From Panicum virgatum (taxonomy: Eukaryota > Streptophyta > Magnoliopsida > Poales > Poaceae), in NCBI RefSeq assembly GCF_016808335.1, contig NC_053149.1, forward strand, positions 26,843,339 to 26,907,338: DNA of 64,000 nucleotides. Direction: 5' to 3'. The notes under the pieces are model-generated. The model was not told the origin of the DNA. It did not search any database and was given only the letters and a program-made list of their open reading frames with translations. The position numbers and the translations under genes are program-made. Below are positions 33,069-44,856 of the stretch, in pieces (within the stretch, counting starts at the first letter, position 1; each line of letters opens with the position of its first letter).

Positions 33069-34004
33069 CCATGCCCGGGCCGCGAGCTATGGCTGCTTCA
33101 GCGAGCTATTAGCGGGTTGTTCAAGTGGACGTCCGTGCCCCATTCGATAGGGGTTGGCTCGTGGTCCATAGACACGTCTCATAAAGCGCTTGCGAGGGTT
33201 CACTAGGCGGGGCTCGGACCCATTCGATAGGGTCCGAGGGCTCGACGCTCTCCCTCGATGGGATCCCCCTTCTAGGCACCCTCGACTGGCCTTGAACACT
33301 GCGTAGGATGTCTCGAACTCCGCATTCGAGGGTAGCTTGTATGGCACATCCCTGCAGTCCCTGACCCCGGTGATCTGGGGCGCCTGTCGAACCCCCTGAA
33401 GGGCCAGGCTTCGATCCCTTGATCAGTAAGGCCTCGAAATGCGATTCCTTCGAGGGTAAAGAGACCCCTGAAGGAATATTCCATCTTGGTTTGAAATGAC
33501 GCAGAGTCGCAAGTCGTGCGCGCGGGTCTTCCGCTGGTGGTGGGCGAACGTGGCCCAATTCGTGCGGTGCGGCGTGGGCGCGCCTTTTCAGGCGTCGGCC
33601 TCGGGCAGACGGAGCGGCGTGGGCGGCGGCTGACGGATGGGATAACACAACAGTCACGTCGCGCCCGCCGGTTACCGTGCCGCATTTATCGCCGCGTGCG
33701 CGCGTGGGGAACTCCGCGGTCGTGGGGCCCACCCGTCAGTGATAGCAAAATCTACCGCATTGAATGCGGTAGATTTGGGCTGTGGCTGTGGGTGCGCCCC
33801 CCATGGTACATATATATGGAGAAGAAGGGGATGTTTTGGGTTCACCTGGCCATTTGCCTTCATCCTGTTTCGCCTTCTCCGCCTCCGTCGCCTCCTGAAC
33901 CCATAGCCTAGAGCGAGAAGGAGAAAGGAGAAAGAGAAAGAGAGAGGAAGAGACTTAGCCATTTCGGAGCCTTCCTTTTTCCATCCCCCCCTCGAGTCTC
34001 GGAG
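33069..34004 (+). promoter_or_regulatory. Gypsy internal region: promoter side of antisense gene A, with a strong hairpin
   Basis: This stretch precedes the antisense gene. A perfect inverted repeat with 13 bp arms (33748-33760 and 33764-33776) and a 3 nt loop lies about 35 bp upstream of a TATA-like TATATATGG (33811-33819). From there to ATG 34005 is a C/T- and GA-rich leader. Several TCGAGGG/CCCTCGA phrases occur further left. Promoter activity is inferred from position only. Confidence 0.5.
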
Positions 34005-37000
34005 ATGTCGGATATCCAGGAGCCCTTGCCATGGGGGAAGTCCTCCGCCACCGTCGCGGTGCTGGAGCAGCTGGTCGCCGATCGGCTGCTGCCGCGGAAC
34101 CCCGACGCGGGGGCGCCGGCGTGGATTTCCCCGCGCTCGGACGAGTCTGAGCCGGAGCCCCCGCAGGGCTATGTTGTGAGCTTCGTGCGCCTCCACGAAC
34201 GGGGCTTCGGCGTCCCCGCCAGCAAGTTTATGAGGGCGCTGTGCGAGTACTACGGAGTGGAGCTGCACAATTTCAGCCCCAACTCCATCTCGCAGGCGGC
34301 GGTCTTCGTCGCCGTCTGCGAAGGGTACCTCGGCATCGACGTCCACTGGGATCTCTGGATCCACCTGTTCCGCGGCGAGCTCTTCGTCGAGAACGCGCGA
34401 AACCAGCCAAGGCGGTTCGCGCGCGCCGGTGGCTTGACGCTCCACGTCCGCCCGAACCGGCAGAACCTTTACATCACAAGCAAGATGACGACAAACAACT
34501 CCGGGTGGAGGCGAGGGTGGTTCTACCTTCGAAACTTCAGCGGCGCGCTCCCGGCGTTTACTAACAAGGTTCTTCGGGAGCGTCCGGCGAAGTGGGACTG
34601 GGGGGTGTCGCCCCCAGCCCAACAAGCCAGGCTCGAGGGCCTCACCGATGCGCTGGCGTGTTTGGCGAGGAAGGCATTGACAGCGGCGGACGTCATCGCG
34701 AACTTTCACCGGCAGAGGGTGATCCCTCTTGTGGAGAGGGCCCTGCCGATTTACCGGCTCATCCCCGGGAGCAAGGTCGAGGGCTCGAGGACGTCGAGCA
34801 AGCTTCTCTCCCGTACCAACGCCGCCCGAAGGGCGAAGCATGCGGTGGCGGAGTTTCCCCAAGATCCCGCGGATCTTTGGAGGATCAAGATGCGCCCTGA
34901 GCCGGGGTATATTTCGCTGGTGAGTTTTGGCTTCGAACTCGTCGTGCATCGTGTAGTTCCCCTTTCCTGACCCCATCTGTGTGTATTGTACAGGGTTTGA
35001 GATGCGGCACCTCGAGGCCTCCGGTCTCAGAACAGCGCCTGATCAATCGCCTCCACGCGGAGAAGATGAAGAGGCGGAAGGACGCGGTGGAGGCCAAGGC
35101 CGAGAGGAAGAGGAAAAGGAAGGCGGCGCACGACAAGGCGCGCCAGCTCACTCGGGCGGAGGGGAAACCGCGACCCGCCACACCTGAGTCCTCGGAGGAG
35201 GACGAGGAGGAGGACTCGGAGGAGGCCTCGGATGCCGAGGACCGCGTGCCGAGGGGGGACGGGGAGGGCGCGAGCCCCCTACCGTTCTACCTGTGGGACG
35301 AGGAAGAGGGAGCAACCGTGGCGCCAGAGGAGCCGGGGGCCGTAGCGGGGTCATCGGCGAATCCCACCCTCGAGGGTGCGGTACGGGGGTCATCCTCGCC
35401 GGCGGCCGGCGAGGGGTCGCCTGCGCCCCAGGTGCTGATCCGCGGCCACGAGGCCGCGGCGGGAGAGGAGTCGTCCGTGTTGGCAGCCTCGAGCCATCGG
35501 GCTGACACGAGGTGGGCGCCCTCGGGGCAGTCGTCGAGGGACAGCTCGATGCCCCAGGCTCGAAAGAGCGCCACGAGGAAGAGGAGCATGAGTGCTCGAT
35601 CTGGGTAAGCATTTTGGATTTCGTTTTTTGTTATGTATTTGGTAAATTTCTCGATCCCGCTCAACTCGTGCCTCTTGACTTCCAGCCCCGGGGCCGTTCC
35701 CAAGGATGCAGTGCGGCTTGCCCCGGCCAAGGCTCTCAAGACCGGGGCTCGCAGCACTCCGCACACGGCGCCGCCGCCCCCGCCCGCCTTGGATCTCGAG
35801 GCGGCGGCCGCTAGGCTACGGGAGGCAGTGGCCCGAGGGGCCCAGGCGGCGCAGCAAGCCCGGGAGAAGAAGGGTGACGCTGGTCAGAGTGACGCCGGCC
35901 ACCGTGGCGGCGAGGCGGCTGCTCAAGCGGCCGACGCCGAGGAGACCGGCCAGGGCGGTGCTGGTGGCGCCGCCCAAGCGGTCATTGATGTTGAGGCCGG
36001 TCAGGGCGACGCAGATATTGCCGCCCGGCCGGACATAGGAGGAGAAACTGGCGGGGGCGCGCAGGAGCACCCTGCCGGCCAAACTGCGGAGGAGACCCCC
36101 GTCTTCGAGCCTTCGAGGGCCGAGGGCGAGGGTCTCGCAGAAGAAATGGCGCAAGAGGCGCCAGCGGTAGAAGGAGCCCCCATCTCGGAGCCCACCGAGG
36201 CCCGAGACGAGGGTACCGCCGCGATAGTGCCCGTGCCCACGGCGCAGGGGGGCGCAACGGCGGTGGTGGAGCTGCCAGACAGCAGCGAGGAGTACGGGGA
36301 CTCGATGGATATCGACCCCGCTGCTGCGGCGAGCGCCGCCGCACATATTGCCGAGTTCGCGTCGGCCAGCGCGGGCATGCTCGAAGCGGGGGCGTCGGAG
36401 GGGAGCCACCTCGGGGTTATCGTCCCGTCCGGTGTCCCCTCAGAGTTCCTTCGCAAGGAGCAGGAGGAGGAGGAGGAGGCCTGGAACAAGCAGATGGGCG
36501 TTGGGCGCGAGATCTTGCAGGCCCTCAACCGCGCTTATCAGCTTCATCAGAACGCGGATTACCAGGTCAGCCAGGTAAATATTTCCCCCCCGAAAATTGC
36601 TCGGATTCGGTTTTAGCTTTTACGCGTCCTCACCCATGCCCTCCCCCTTTGCAGCAGCTGAGGGAAATCTCGCGCCAAAAGAGCGTCGAGATGAACTGGC
36701 TGTACTCCTAGATGAGCCAGCTCGGGCAACACAACGCCGAGCTGGTGCTCAAAAACATCGGCGCCAACACCAAAATGGCCGATCTGGGAGCGCGTCAGCG
36801 GGCGCTGGAGGAGGAGCTGGCGCGGGTTGCTGGTGAGTGGGACGTCCAGAGGGCTGCAGCGGAGGAGAAGGCCCAGGAGGCCGAGGCACAAGCTGCCGAG
36901 CTGCAGCGCCTTCGGACGGCGCTCGAGGAGAGAGCTCGGGAGGCGGAGGCGTAGAGCGCCGAGCTGCAACGCCTCGGCGCCACTCTTGAGCAGCAGAAAG

Positions 37001-37734
37001 CCGAGCTCCTCCACAAAGAGGTGGCCGTGGTTGCGCTCGCCGGGACCCTCCAGGAACAGGGTGTGGCCCTTGAAGAGAGGGAGGTGGCCCTCCAGAACAT
37101 GGGGGCTAGCCTTAAGGAAAAGGAAGCCTCCATGTCCTCGCTCGAGGAGGCCGCCCGTACCCAGAGGGAGGAGGCGCAAAAGAACATGGCGGGTGAGTAC
37201 CTTCGATTTTCCGTCGTTTTGCTTTCTTTCGTGGCTAATGTTGATTTCCTTTGCTCAGAGCTGAGGCAAAAGGTGGCGGATGAGACCGCGGCGAAGGAAG
37301 CGGTCCACACCGCGCTCACGGCGGCACAGATGGAGTTTGCTGAGCTGGAGCAGACCGCCGTGAGCGTGTGTCAAGAGCTCGAGGGGGAGGGCGCCGTCTC
37401 GGGCAGTTCGGTGATCAGCCGCCTGCGCGCGCTAGGCGGCCGGATTGCCGAACACGCCAAGAGTACCTTCCGCCTCGGTGTCCTGCGGGCTCTCGCCGTG
37501 GCCTCGACGCATTACCTCATGGATCTCCAGAGGGTGTCGTCGGGGTACGTCGTTCCCGATGATTCGGATGCGGACGCCGCGTCGGTCATCATGGATGAAG
37601 CTGACACAGCCGTAGAGGAATTCGCCACCGTCCTCGCCGAGAAGCTCGAGGCAGACATCCCTCCCATCGCTAAATTCGACGCCCCTGAAGACCCGCAGGG
37701 GGGGATGGATGCCTGTAGGAAAGTTGGGCCTTGA
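34005..37734 (+). pseudogene. antisense spliced gene A in the Gypsy element (gypsy-type transposon protein domain)
   Basis: This gene is encoded opposite to gag-pol, just beyond the end of pol. Five exons with GT/AG borders join in phase: 34005-34919, 34994-35604, 35686-36574, 36655-37192 and 37259-37734, 1143 codons in all. Residues about 40-200 (GYVVSFVRLHERGFGVPASK, then CEYYGVELHNFSPNSISQAA) resemble the plant 'putative gypsy type transposon' domain (PF04195 as I recall it). Then come a basic Lys/Arg stretch (KMKRRKDAVEAKAERKRKRK), acidic and Ala/Glu-rich linkers, and a long coiled coil over exons 4-5 (RQRALEEELARVAGEWDVQR). Two in-frame TAG stops (36709-36711 and 36952-36954) break exon 4 inside the coiled coil. 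Such antisense genes are known from Tat elements; their function is unknown. Intron lengths (74-81 bp) are short for plants but plausible. Confidence 0.75.
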
Positions 37735-38313
37735 AGCCCATTGTAAATAGATTAGTGTTTATCATAGTCGCGCCTTGTAATCGCACTTTATGAATATAAG
37801 AGATTTGTTTTCGTAATTTGAATGTGTGGCCCGTCGAGGCCTTGTGTGTTCGAGCCTGTGTTTCTTTACTTTACTTCCGTGTTCTTCGTATGCGACTTAG
37901 ATAAACATCTGCAAGGAAGTTCGCGTTCATAAGCAACGTAGGCGTAGGGTGGTGAGGGGGGTGCCGTATCCCGGAGGCGTAGGCGGCCCCACGACTCGGC
38001 CAGCCCCGTACCGTAGTTGCTTATGCCTTGCGTCCGTTTTTTCCAAGGATACGAGAAGCTTAGGGTCGAGACGGAGATATTTCGAAAAAACATTGGCGAC
38101 TTTTTGGGGACGTTCGGGGGTTCCTCCCGTAGTAGCCCCCGAGGGAGGCTCGGTTTTGCCGAGGGTAAAGCCGAGCGTACCTCGATGTTCGTGCGTGCCC
38201 GAGCCCTCGAGGGTCGGGAATGTTCCCAAAAAAGCAATAAGTAAAGCGTACTTCCTTATTATTTCGGGAAATTGAAAATGCGAGTACGAACAATATACAA
38301 ATAGCTTGAAATG
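37735..38313. other. Gypsy convergent spacer between antisense gene A and the end of pol
   Basis: The 3' ends of gene A (plus) and pol (minus) face each other across 579 bp. A polyadenylation-like AT stretch follows gene A (about 37770-37810). A polypurine-tract-like copy (complement of TAGTAGCCCCCGAGGGAGGC) lies at about 38130-38150. Confidence 0.5.
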
Positions 38314-41300
38314 CTAAGGATAAAAGCGACGTAGCTGTTGTATATTCCAAGCGTTGGTGAGGACTTCGCCTTTTTCGTTGGCCAGCTTGTACGTGCCGGG
38401 CTTGAGCACCTTGGCGATTATGTACGGTCCTTCCCATGGAGGTGAGAGCTTGTGGCGGCCCCTGTTGTCTTGTCGAAGCCTTAGCACCAAGTCCCCTTCG
38501 TTGAGGTCTCGGCGCCGGACCCTCTGCGCTTGATACCTTCGCAAGGACTACTGGTAGCGTGCAGAGTGGAGGAGCGCCATGTCTCGAGCCTCGTCCACTT
38601 GGTCCAGCGAGTCTTCGCGAGCTCGCTGGTTTCGTTGCTCTTGATATGCCTTGAGCCTCGGCGATCCGTACTCCAAGTCAGTGGGGAGGATAGCCTCGGC
38701 ACCATAGACCAGGAAGAACGGAGAAAAGCCCGTGGCTCTGCTCGGGGTCGTCCTCAGGCTCCAGATGACCGAGGGTAGCTCCGTGAGCCACCTCCGGCCG
38801 AACTTGTTCAGCTTGTTGAAGATTCTTGGCTTTAGTCCTTGGAGGATCATGCCGTTGGCACGCTCCACTTGCCCGTTCGTCTATGGGTGTGCCACAGCCG
38901 ACCAGTCCACACGTATGTGGAAGCTGTCACAGAACGCCAAGAACTTCTTGCCTGTGAACTGGGTGCCGTTGTCGGTGATGATCGAGTTCGGGACCCCGAA
39001 CCTGAAGACGATGTCGGTGAAGAATTGGACTGCTTGCTCGGATTTGATCTTGCCGATGGGTCGAGCCTCGATCCATTTGGAGAACTTGTCGACCGCCACC
39101 AGCAAGTGGGTGAAGCCCCCGGGCGCCTTTTTCAGCGGACCGACGAGGTCCAGCCCCCACACGGCGAACGGCCACGTGATGGGGATGGTCTGCAGAGCAT
39201 GGGCCGGAAGATGTGTTTTTCGAGCATAGAACTGGCAACCCTCGCAGGTCCGCACGACGTCGGTGGCGTCGGCGACCGCGGTGGGCCAGTAAAATCCTTG
39301 CCGAAACGCGTTGCCCACGAGGGTACGTGGCGCGGCGTGATGGCCGCAGATGCCAGCGTGGATGTCGCGGATCAGCTCCTTGCCCTCGGGGAGGGGGATG
39401 CATCGCTGCAAGACGCCCGAGGGACTGCGCTTGTGTAGCTCATTGTCGATTAGAGCGAAGGACTTGGCCCTCCTGGCGAGGCGCCGTGCCTGAGCACGGT
39501 TCGAGGGTAAGATCCCTCGAATCATCCAGTCAAGGTACTGGACGCGCCAGTCTCGCGAGGTGGGGGCCTCGTCGACTTCCATTGCTTCGGCCTCGTCCGC
39601 GGAGGTGGTCCCAAAGTCAACGTCCATGGGCTCGACCCCGTCCACCGGGGGGTTCCCGCCGGGGGACCCGGTGGACGAGGGGCCCGGCTCCGGCGGGTCC
39701 TTGAATTCGGCGGAGGGCTTGGCGATGTCGCGGGCGAAGATATTCGGGGGGACAGTGGTCCGCCCCGAGGCTATCTAGGCCAGTTCGTCGGCATCCTCGT
39801 TGTACTTGCGTGGGACATGATTGAGCTCGAGACCGTCGAATTTGTCTTCGAGGTGGCGCACCACGTTGCAGTATGCCTCCATCTTCGGGTCGTGACAGCT
39901 GGACTCTTTCATTACTTGGTCGACGACAAGCTGAGAGTCACCGCGCGCGTCGAGGTGTTTGACGCTGAGCTCGATGGCGATGCGGAGGCCGCCGAGGAGG
40001 GCCTCATACTCCGCCATATTGTTCGAAGCAGGTAAATGCAAGCGGATCACGTACCGTATGTGTTCTCCGAGGGGTGAGATGAATAGGATGCCGGCACCGG
40101 CGCCAGTTTTCATCACCGACCCGTCGAAGTACATAATCCAGCATTCGCCCTGGATTTGTGATGGGGGTAGCTGAGTGTCCGTCCACTCAGCCACGAAGTC
40201 AGCCAAGATTTGGGACTTGATCGCTCTGCGGGGGGTGTAGGCGAGGGTCTCTCCCATCAGCTCCACAGACCATTTGGCAATTCTACCCTCGGCTTCCCGG
40301 TTGCGGGCTATCTCTCCCAAGGGGAAAGACGAGACAACGGTGACGGGGTGAGCCTCGAAGTAGTGGCGCAACTTGCGTCGAGCTAGCACTACTGCGTAGA
40401 GCAGCTTCTGAATCTGCGGATAGCGTGTCTTGGTTTCGGACAACACCTCGCTGATATAGTACACCGGCCGCTGGACGGGCAGAGCCTGACCCTCCTCTTG
40501 TCTTTCAACCACGATCACCGCGCTGACCACTTGGGTCGTCGCAGCTACGTACAGATAGAGGGGCTCGCCGTCCGTAGGTGGCGTAAGAATGGGAGCATGA
40601 GTGAGCGATGCCTTCAGCCTTTCGAGGGCTTCTTGAGCTTCGGGGGTCCACGTGAAGTGCTTGGTTTTCCTCAAGAGTCGATACAGGGGTAAGCCTTTCT
40701 CGCCGAGACGCGAGATGAAACGGCTAAGGGACGCTAGGCATCCCATGACCCTCTGTACCCCCTTCAAATCTCGGATCGGTCCCATCCGAGTGATGGCCGA
40801 GACTTTGTCAGGGTTGGGTTCGATGCCCCGCTGGGAGACAATGAAACCCAAAAGCATGCCTCGAGGCACCCCGAATACGCACTTCTCGGGGTTAAGTTTT
40901 ACCCCTTTGGCCCGTAGGCAATCGAATGCGATCCTGAGATCGGAAACCAGGTCGTCCGCCTTCCTGGATTTTACAACGATGTCATCGATATATGCCTCTA
41001 CGCTCCGCCCGAGATGGTCTCCGAAAACGTGGAGCATACACCGTTGATAGGTAGCTCCGGCGTTTCTGAGGCCAAAGGGCATCGTAACGTAGCAGTACAT
41101 GCCAAAAGGTGTGATAAAAGAAGTCGCGAGCTGGTCGGACTCTTTCATCTTGATTTGGTGGTAACCGGAGTAAGCATCAAGAAAGGATAAGAGCTCACAT
41201 CCCGCAGTAGTATCTACAATCTGATCAATTCGTGGCAAGGGAAAGGGAACCTTCGGACATGTCTTATTTAGACTAGTGTAGTCCACACACATCCTCCAGT

Positions 41301-41577
41301 TTCCACTCTTTTTCTTCACTAATACTGGATTAGCTAGCCACTCGGGATGGAATACCTCTTTGATGAATCCGGCCGCCAGAAGTTTCTGCAACTCCTCGCC
41401 GATCGCCCGGCGCTTGAGCTCGTCGAAGCGTCTTAGGCGCTGCTTCACCGGCTTGGAGTTGGGTCGGACATCAAGAGAGTGCTCGGCGACCTCCCTCGGT
41501 ATGCCAGGCATGTTCGAGGGGCTCCACGCAAAGATATCTGCGTTGGCGCGGAGGAAATCGACGAGCACCACTTCCTA
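38314..41577 (-). pseudogene. pol: Gypsy pol: RT, RNase H, second RNase H, integrase; four in-frame TAGs
   Basis: One continuous frame follows gag-protease. RT: VDYTSLNKTCPK, LSFLDAYSGYHQI, MPFGLRNAGATYQR and the catalytic YIDD (about 40992-40981). RNase H follows, then a second, archaeal-type RNase H (MYFDGSVMKTGAGAG, NNMAEYEALLGGL, RKYNEDADELA) diagnostic of Tat elements. Integrase has the HHCC finger (HAGICGHHAA...CEGCQFYA), [16 protein letters not shown] and NGQVERANG, and a C-terminal EGPYIIAKVLKPGTYKL region without a chromodomain. The frame is broken by TAG at 41577-41575 (before RT), 39777-39775 (after the second RNase H), 38883-38881 (beside the catalytic Glu segment) and 38550-38548. 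At least three fall where relatives usually have Gln. The residues of the catalytic motifs themselves are retained. Confidence 0.95.
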
Positions 41578-44500
41578 TTTGTCGTCGAGGGTGGCGCTGA
41601 TCTGCAACACCTTGTCGTCGGAGTGGCTTGGGTCGAGGGGTACTTTCTTGATACCCTCGGCGGGCTCGAAGCTCCCGGCGTGTCGGTGCGTGGAGTCTAA
41701 GGCCTCGCTCGCCATTTTGTCGAGGGTGGCTGCGAGGGCCTCGTCCTCCGCTTGAGCTTCCGCACGCTCAACGCACTCGACGTCGCACTCGTAGGCGTGC
41801 TCGAACGAAGAGCCGATGGTGATGACGCCCTTCGGACCCGGCATTTTGAGCTTGAGGTAGGTGTAGTTGGGGACAGCCATAAACTTGGCGTAGCAAGGAC
41901 GACCAAGGATGGCATGATAGGACCCTCGAAATCCCACCACCTCGAAAGTAAGAACCTCCTTGCGGAAGTTGGCGGCTGTGCCGAAGCATACAGACAGATC
42001 GATCTGGCCGAGGGGTTGGACTCGCTTCCCCGGCGCAACGCCATGGAATGGCGACTTGCTGGGGCGAAGCTTGTCCAGTCCGATCCCCATGAGCTCCAAG
42101 GTAGGGGCGTACATGATGTTGAGGCTGCTGCCTCCGTCCATGAGCACCTTGGAGAAGCGAGTGTTGCCGATGATGGGATCGACAACGAGCGGATACCGTC
42201 CCGGATGCGGGACGTAGTCGGGGTGGTCCTCGCGGCCAAAGGCGATGGTATCCTTCGACCAGTCGAGGTAGGATGGCGTGGCTTTGGTAACGGAAAAGAC
42301 TTCGCGGCGCTCACGCTTGCGCTGCCGAGAAGTCATATTCGTCGTTGTTCCTCCAAAGATGAAGAAGGCGTTCTCCACTGGGGGGAACTCGTCATCTCCA
42401 CCTTTGTCGCCAGCATCCTTCTTCTTGTCCTCGTCGCGATGCGCGACGCGGTTGTAGTATTTCTTGAGCATCTCGCACTGCTCGAGGGTATGGTTGACCG
42501 GGCCCTTGTGGTAAGGACACGGCTTCTTAAGCATGTCGTCGAACTGGCCACCACCGCCTCGAGGGGGGCCTCGAGGTCCCTTGCAGTCTGGGACAGCTGC
42601 AAAGGCCTCCTCGGAGTCCTCTGCCTGTCTCGACCCGCGCTGGCTTGCTGGGACCGGCTTCTTTCCCTTCTTCCCCCGCTTCAGTTTCTTGGCGGGGGCA
42701 TTGGGTTTGACGCTGGCGCCCTCCGCGGGCGCATCGTCTTTGTGCTTGCTCGATTTGTCGTCGAAGATGGCACCAACCGCTTCCTCGCCGGCGGCGTAGT
42801 TGGTGGCAGCGTCGAACAACTCATTGGTGTTAACGGGTCGGCTTCTCGCAAGCTCATGCACCAAGTTCCTGCACGTCGTACCCTCGAGGAAAGCGTTAAT
42901 GACCTTGACGTGGGTGACGCTGGGGAGCTCGGTGCACTGCTTGGAGAAGCGTCGCACGTAGTCACGCAGGGACTCGCGGGGCTTTTGGCGACACCCTTTG
43001 AGGTCCCAAGAGTTCCCAGGGCGAACATACGTGCCCTGGAAATTGCCCACGAAGATGTGGACCAAATCGACCCAGTTGTGGATCTGATCCGCAGGCAGGT
43101 GCTCGAGCCACGTTCGTGTGGCGTTAGCAAGATGGAGAGGAAGGTTACGGATGATGGCCGCGTCCTCCATCGCGCCGTCTAGCTGGCATGCTAGGCAGTA
43201 GTCGTTAAGCCAGACTGCAGGATCAGTCTCGCCCGAGTATTTGACGAGGGTGTTGGGTTGTCGGAAGCGCGGGGGAAAAGGCGCGGTTCGAATCTCCCGG
43301 CTGAACACCCGGGTGCCCGGAGGCTCTGGTGACTCACCCCTGTCGTGCTCGGGGTCGAAGCGTCCACCCCGTCGAGGGGGTGTACCTCCTGCCATTGATG
43401 ACGTTGCGGGCGTCGCCGTCGCCAGTGTGCCCGCGAGTGTCACGGATTCGCTCCCTTACGGGAACTCTCCCGATGCGCTCGTGCTCCGAGGGTGCCCTCG
43501 CGCCGGGTGCTACGGCTGCTTTGCCCTTCGCCGCTGGGGGTGTGTGCACGGAGACCTCACGGTCCTGGTGCGCAGTCCCATCACACTGCTCCGGGGCCTT
43601 CGAGCGCATGCGAGACGCAGAACTCTCGGCCTGCTGCACGACAGCTTGCTCGAAGAGCTCCTGTGCCTCGCGGCGCAGGTTGCGGCCCGAAGGTGTCGAT
43701 GGCTCGGGCATAGCTTGGAGTAGGTAAGCCGCAGCGATGAGCTTCTCGCCCGCCGTCTTCAGTTCCGGAGATTTGTCGACGTTGTCGTCGGCCAGGATGC
43801 GCTCCCGGGCAACACGTCCCGCCGCCTGGGCGTGTGCACCAGGCACGACACTCTGCTGCTCGAGTGCGGCGCGTAGCTCCTGGGTTTGTTGACGCTGCTC
43901 GTCGAGCTTGGCTTGAAGCTCTTTGAGCTGCGCCAGCTGGGCCTGTCGCGCCGCCGAGCTTGACGAGGAAGGCGCTGCAGGCGGGTTCGCTGGTTGCTTT
44001 GCTCGCGCGTCCGCCCCGGCTTCCCCGTCGTTGCCTGGGGCGTTGTCATTTTGCTCGTCCGCAAGGTCCACCATGAAGCACTCCCGGGAAGGATCGAAAT
44101 CCCCCTCGCTGGAGTCTTCGGAGCAGGTGAGGCAATAGGCCGTCGCCAGCTGGAACGCACGGAGAGCGTCGGGGTCGTGGGCCCCGGAGTAGTCCTCGGC
44201 CTCCTCGGCTACGAAGTTGGTCATGAAGAAGTCGATGTCGTCGGCGATCGAGCTCGCCGTCTCGGGGTAGGATTCGTCAGGAGATGACGCGATGGGGCTG
44301 CGAATCGACCGAAGATGATGACCCGGCAGATCCCCACGCTCGATGAAGTCAGCGACGGTTGACGAGGCGTGGGCGGCAGCGTTGCGCATCCCGAAGGGGA
44401 AGGGCGACGCCGAAGTCGAGTCCCCCCTGGGAGGCACTAGTGTTGCCGCAGGTGATGGTGCCGGCGCAGATGACGCCGAGGCACGCGATGGCGAAACGGT

Positions 44501-44791
44501 TGCCCCATTGGTCGTGATGCTGAGTTGCGACACGCCAGCCTCGACCCACGTGGGGGAGCTGTGGCGTGCCGCACGACGCCGCTCCGCGCGTGCTTGTCGC
44601 GAACGCTGACCCGAGCGCCTGTTGCGCCGAGCTGGCGAAGTCGGAGTGATGAGGTTGCGTTCGGAGGAGAGGAGCTGCATGAGGTAACCGTTGCCGGTTG
44701 TCCTGAACTCGAGACTCCCGAACGAGATCGCGCGTCCCGCTGGAAACGGATCCGAAACACCCATAGGGTATGGGTTCGATCTGCTCGCCAT
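41578..44791 (-). pseudogene. gag: Gypsy gag and aspartic protease, one frameshift
   Basis: Gag starts at ATG 44791 (MASRSNPYPMGVSDPFPAGR), 66 bases downstream of the 5' LTR. A frame change occurs near 43380 in a run of Cs on the coding strand; one extra C would account for it. The retrotransposon gag core follows (RTWLEHLPADQIHNWVDLVH, IFVGNFQGTYVRPGNSWDL, ESLRDYVRRFSKQCTELP), then Lys-rich linkers and a CxYHKGPVNHTLEQC zinc-finger-like motif. The protease carries VLMDGGSSLNIMY (about 42145) and GSYHAILGRP. It is fused in frame to pol apart from a TAG at 41577-41575. Confidence 0.93.
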
Positions 44792-44837
44792 TCCTGGAGA
44801 TCAGGTGGGAAAAAGAGAGAAAAAGTCACGCAGCCGC

Positions 44838-44856
44838 CCCTACCTGGGGCGCGAAC
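44838..44856 (-). other. Gypsy primer binding site position
   Basis: Next to the 5' LTR on the minus strand is TCGCGCCCCAGGTAGGGG. The position and the GCGCC core fit a Gypsy primer site, but the usual TGG start is altered and I cannot assign the tRNA. Confidence 0.5.

Larger units (their letters stand above)
20021..33073 (+). mobile_element. Sirevirus-type Ty1/Copia LTR retrotransposon nested in the Gypsy element
   Basis: LTRs at 20026-21687 and 31405-33068 (TGTAAGCATC... ...GATCCTTACA) flank a 13.0 kb element. The 5 bp target duplication CCATG is at 20021-20025 and 33069-33073. Order: 5' LTR, initiator-Met-type primer site, gag with two CCHC knuckles and a coiled coil, pol (protease, integrase, RT, RNase H), a long spacer with palindromes, an extra downstream ORF, a polypurine tract and the 3' LTR. 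The Copia domain order, enlarged gag, extra 3' ORF and palindromic repeats fit Sirevirus (SIRE/Maximus). By eye the LTRs differ by about eight substitutions and two 1 bp insertions, fewer than the Gypsy pair, as the nesting predicts. Confidence 0.96.

Noticed and set aside
38548..41577. In-frame TAG codons of the Gypsy pol as programmed readthrough sites
   Set aside because: There are four of them at unrelated places, two more in the antisense gene, and relatives usually have Gln at most of these positions. Mutation is the simpler explanation.
41752..43182. 476-codon plus-strand open frame
   Set aside because: It is the antisense shadow of the Gypsy gag-protease gene, with no domain of its own.
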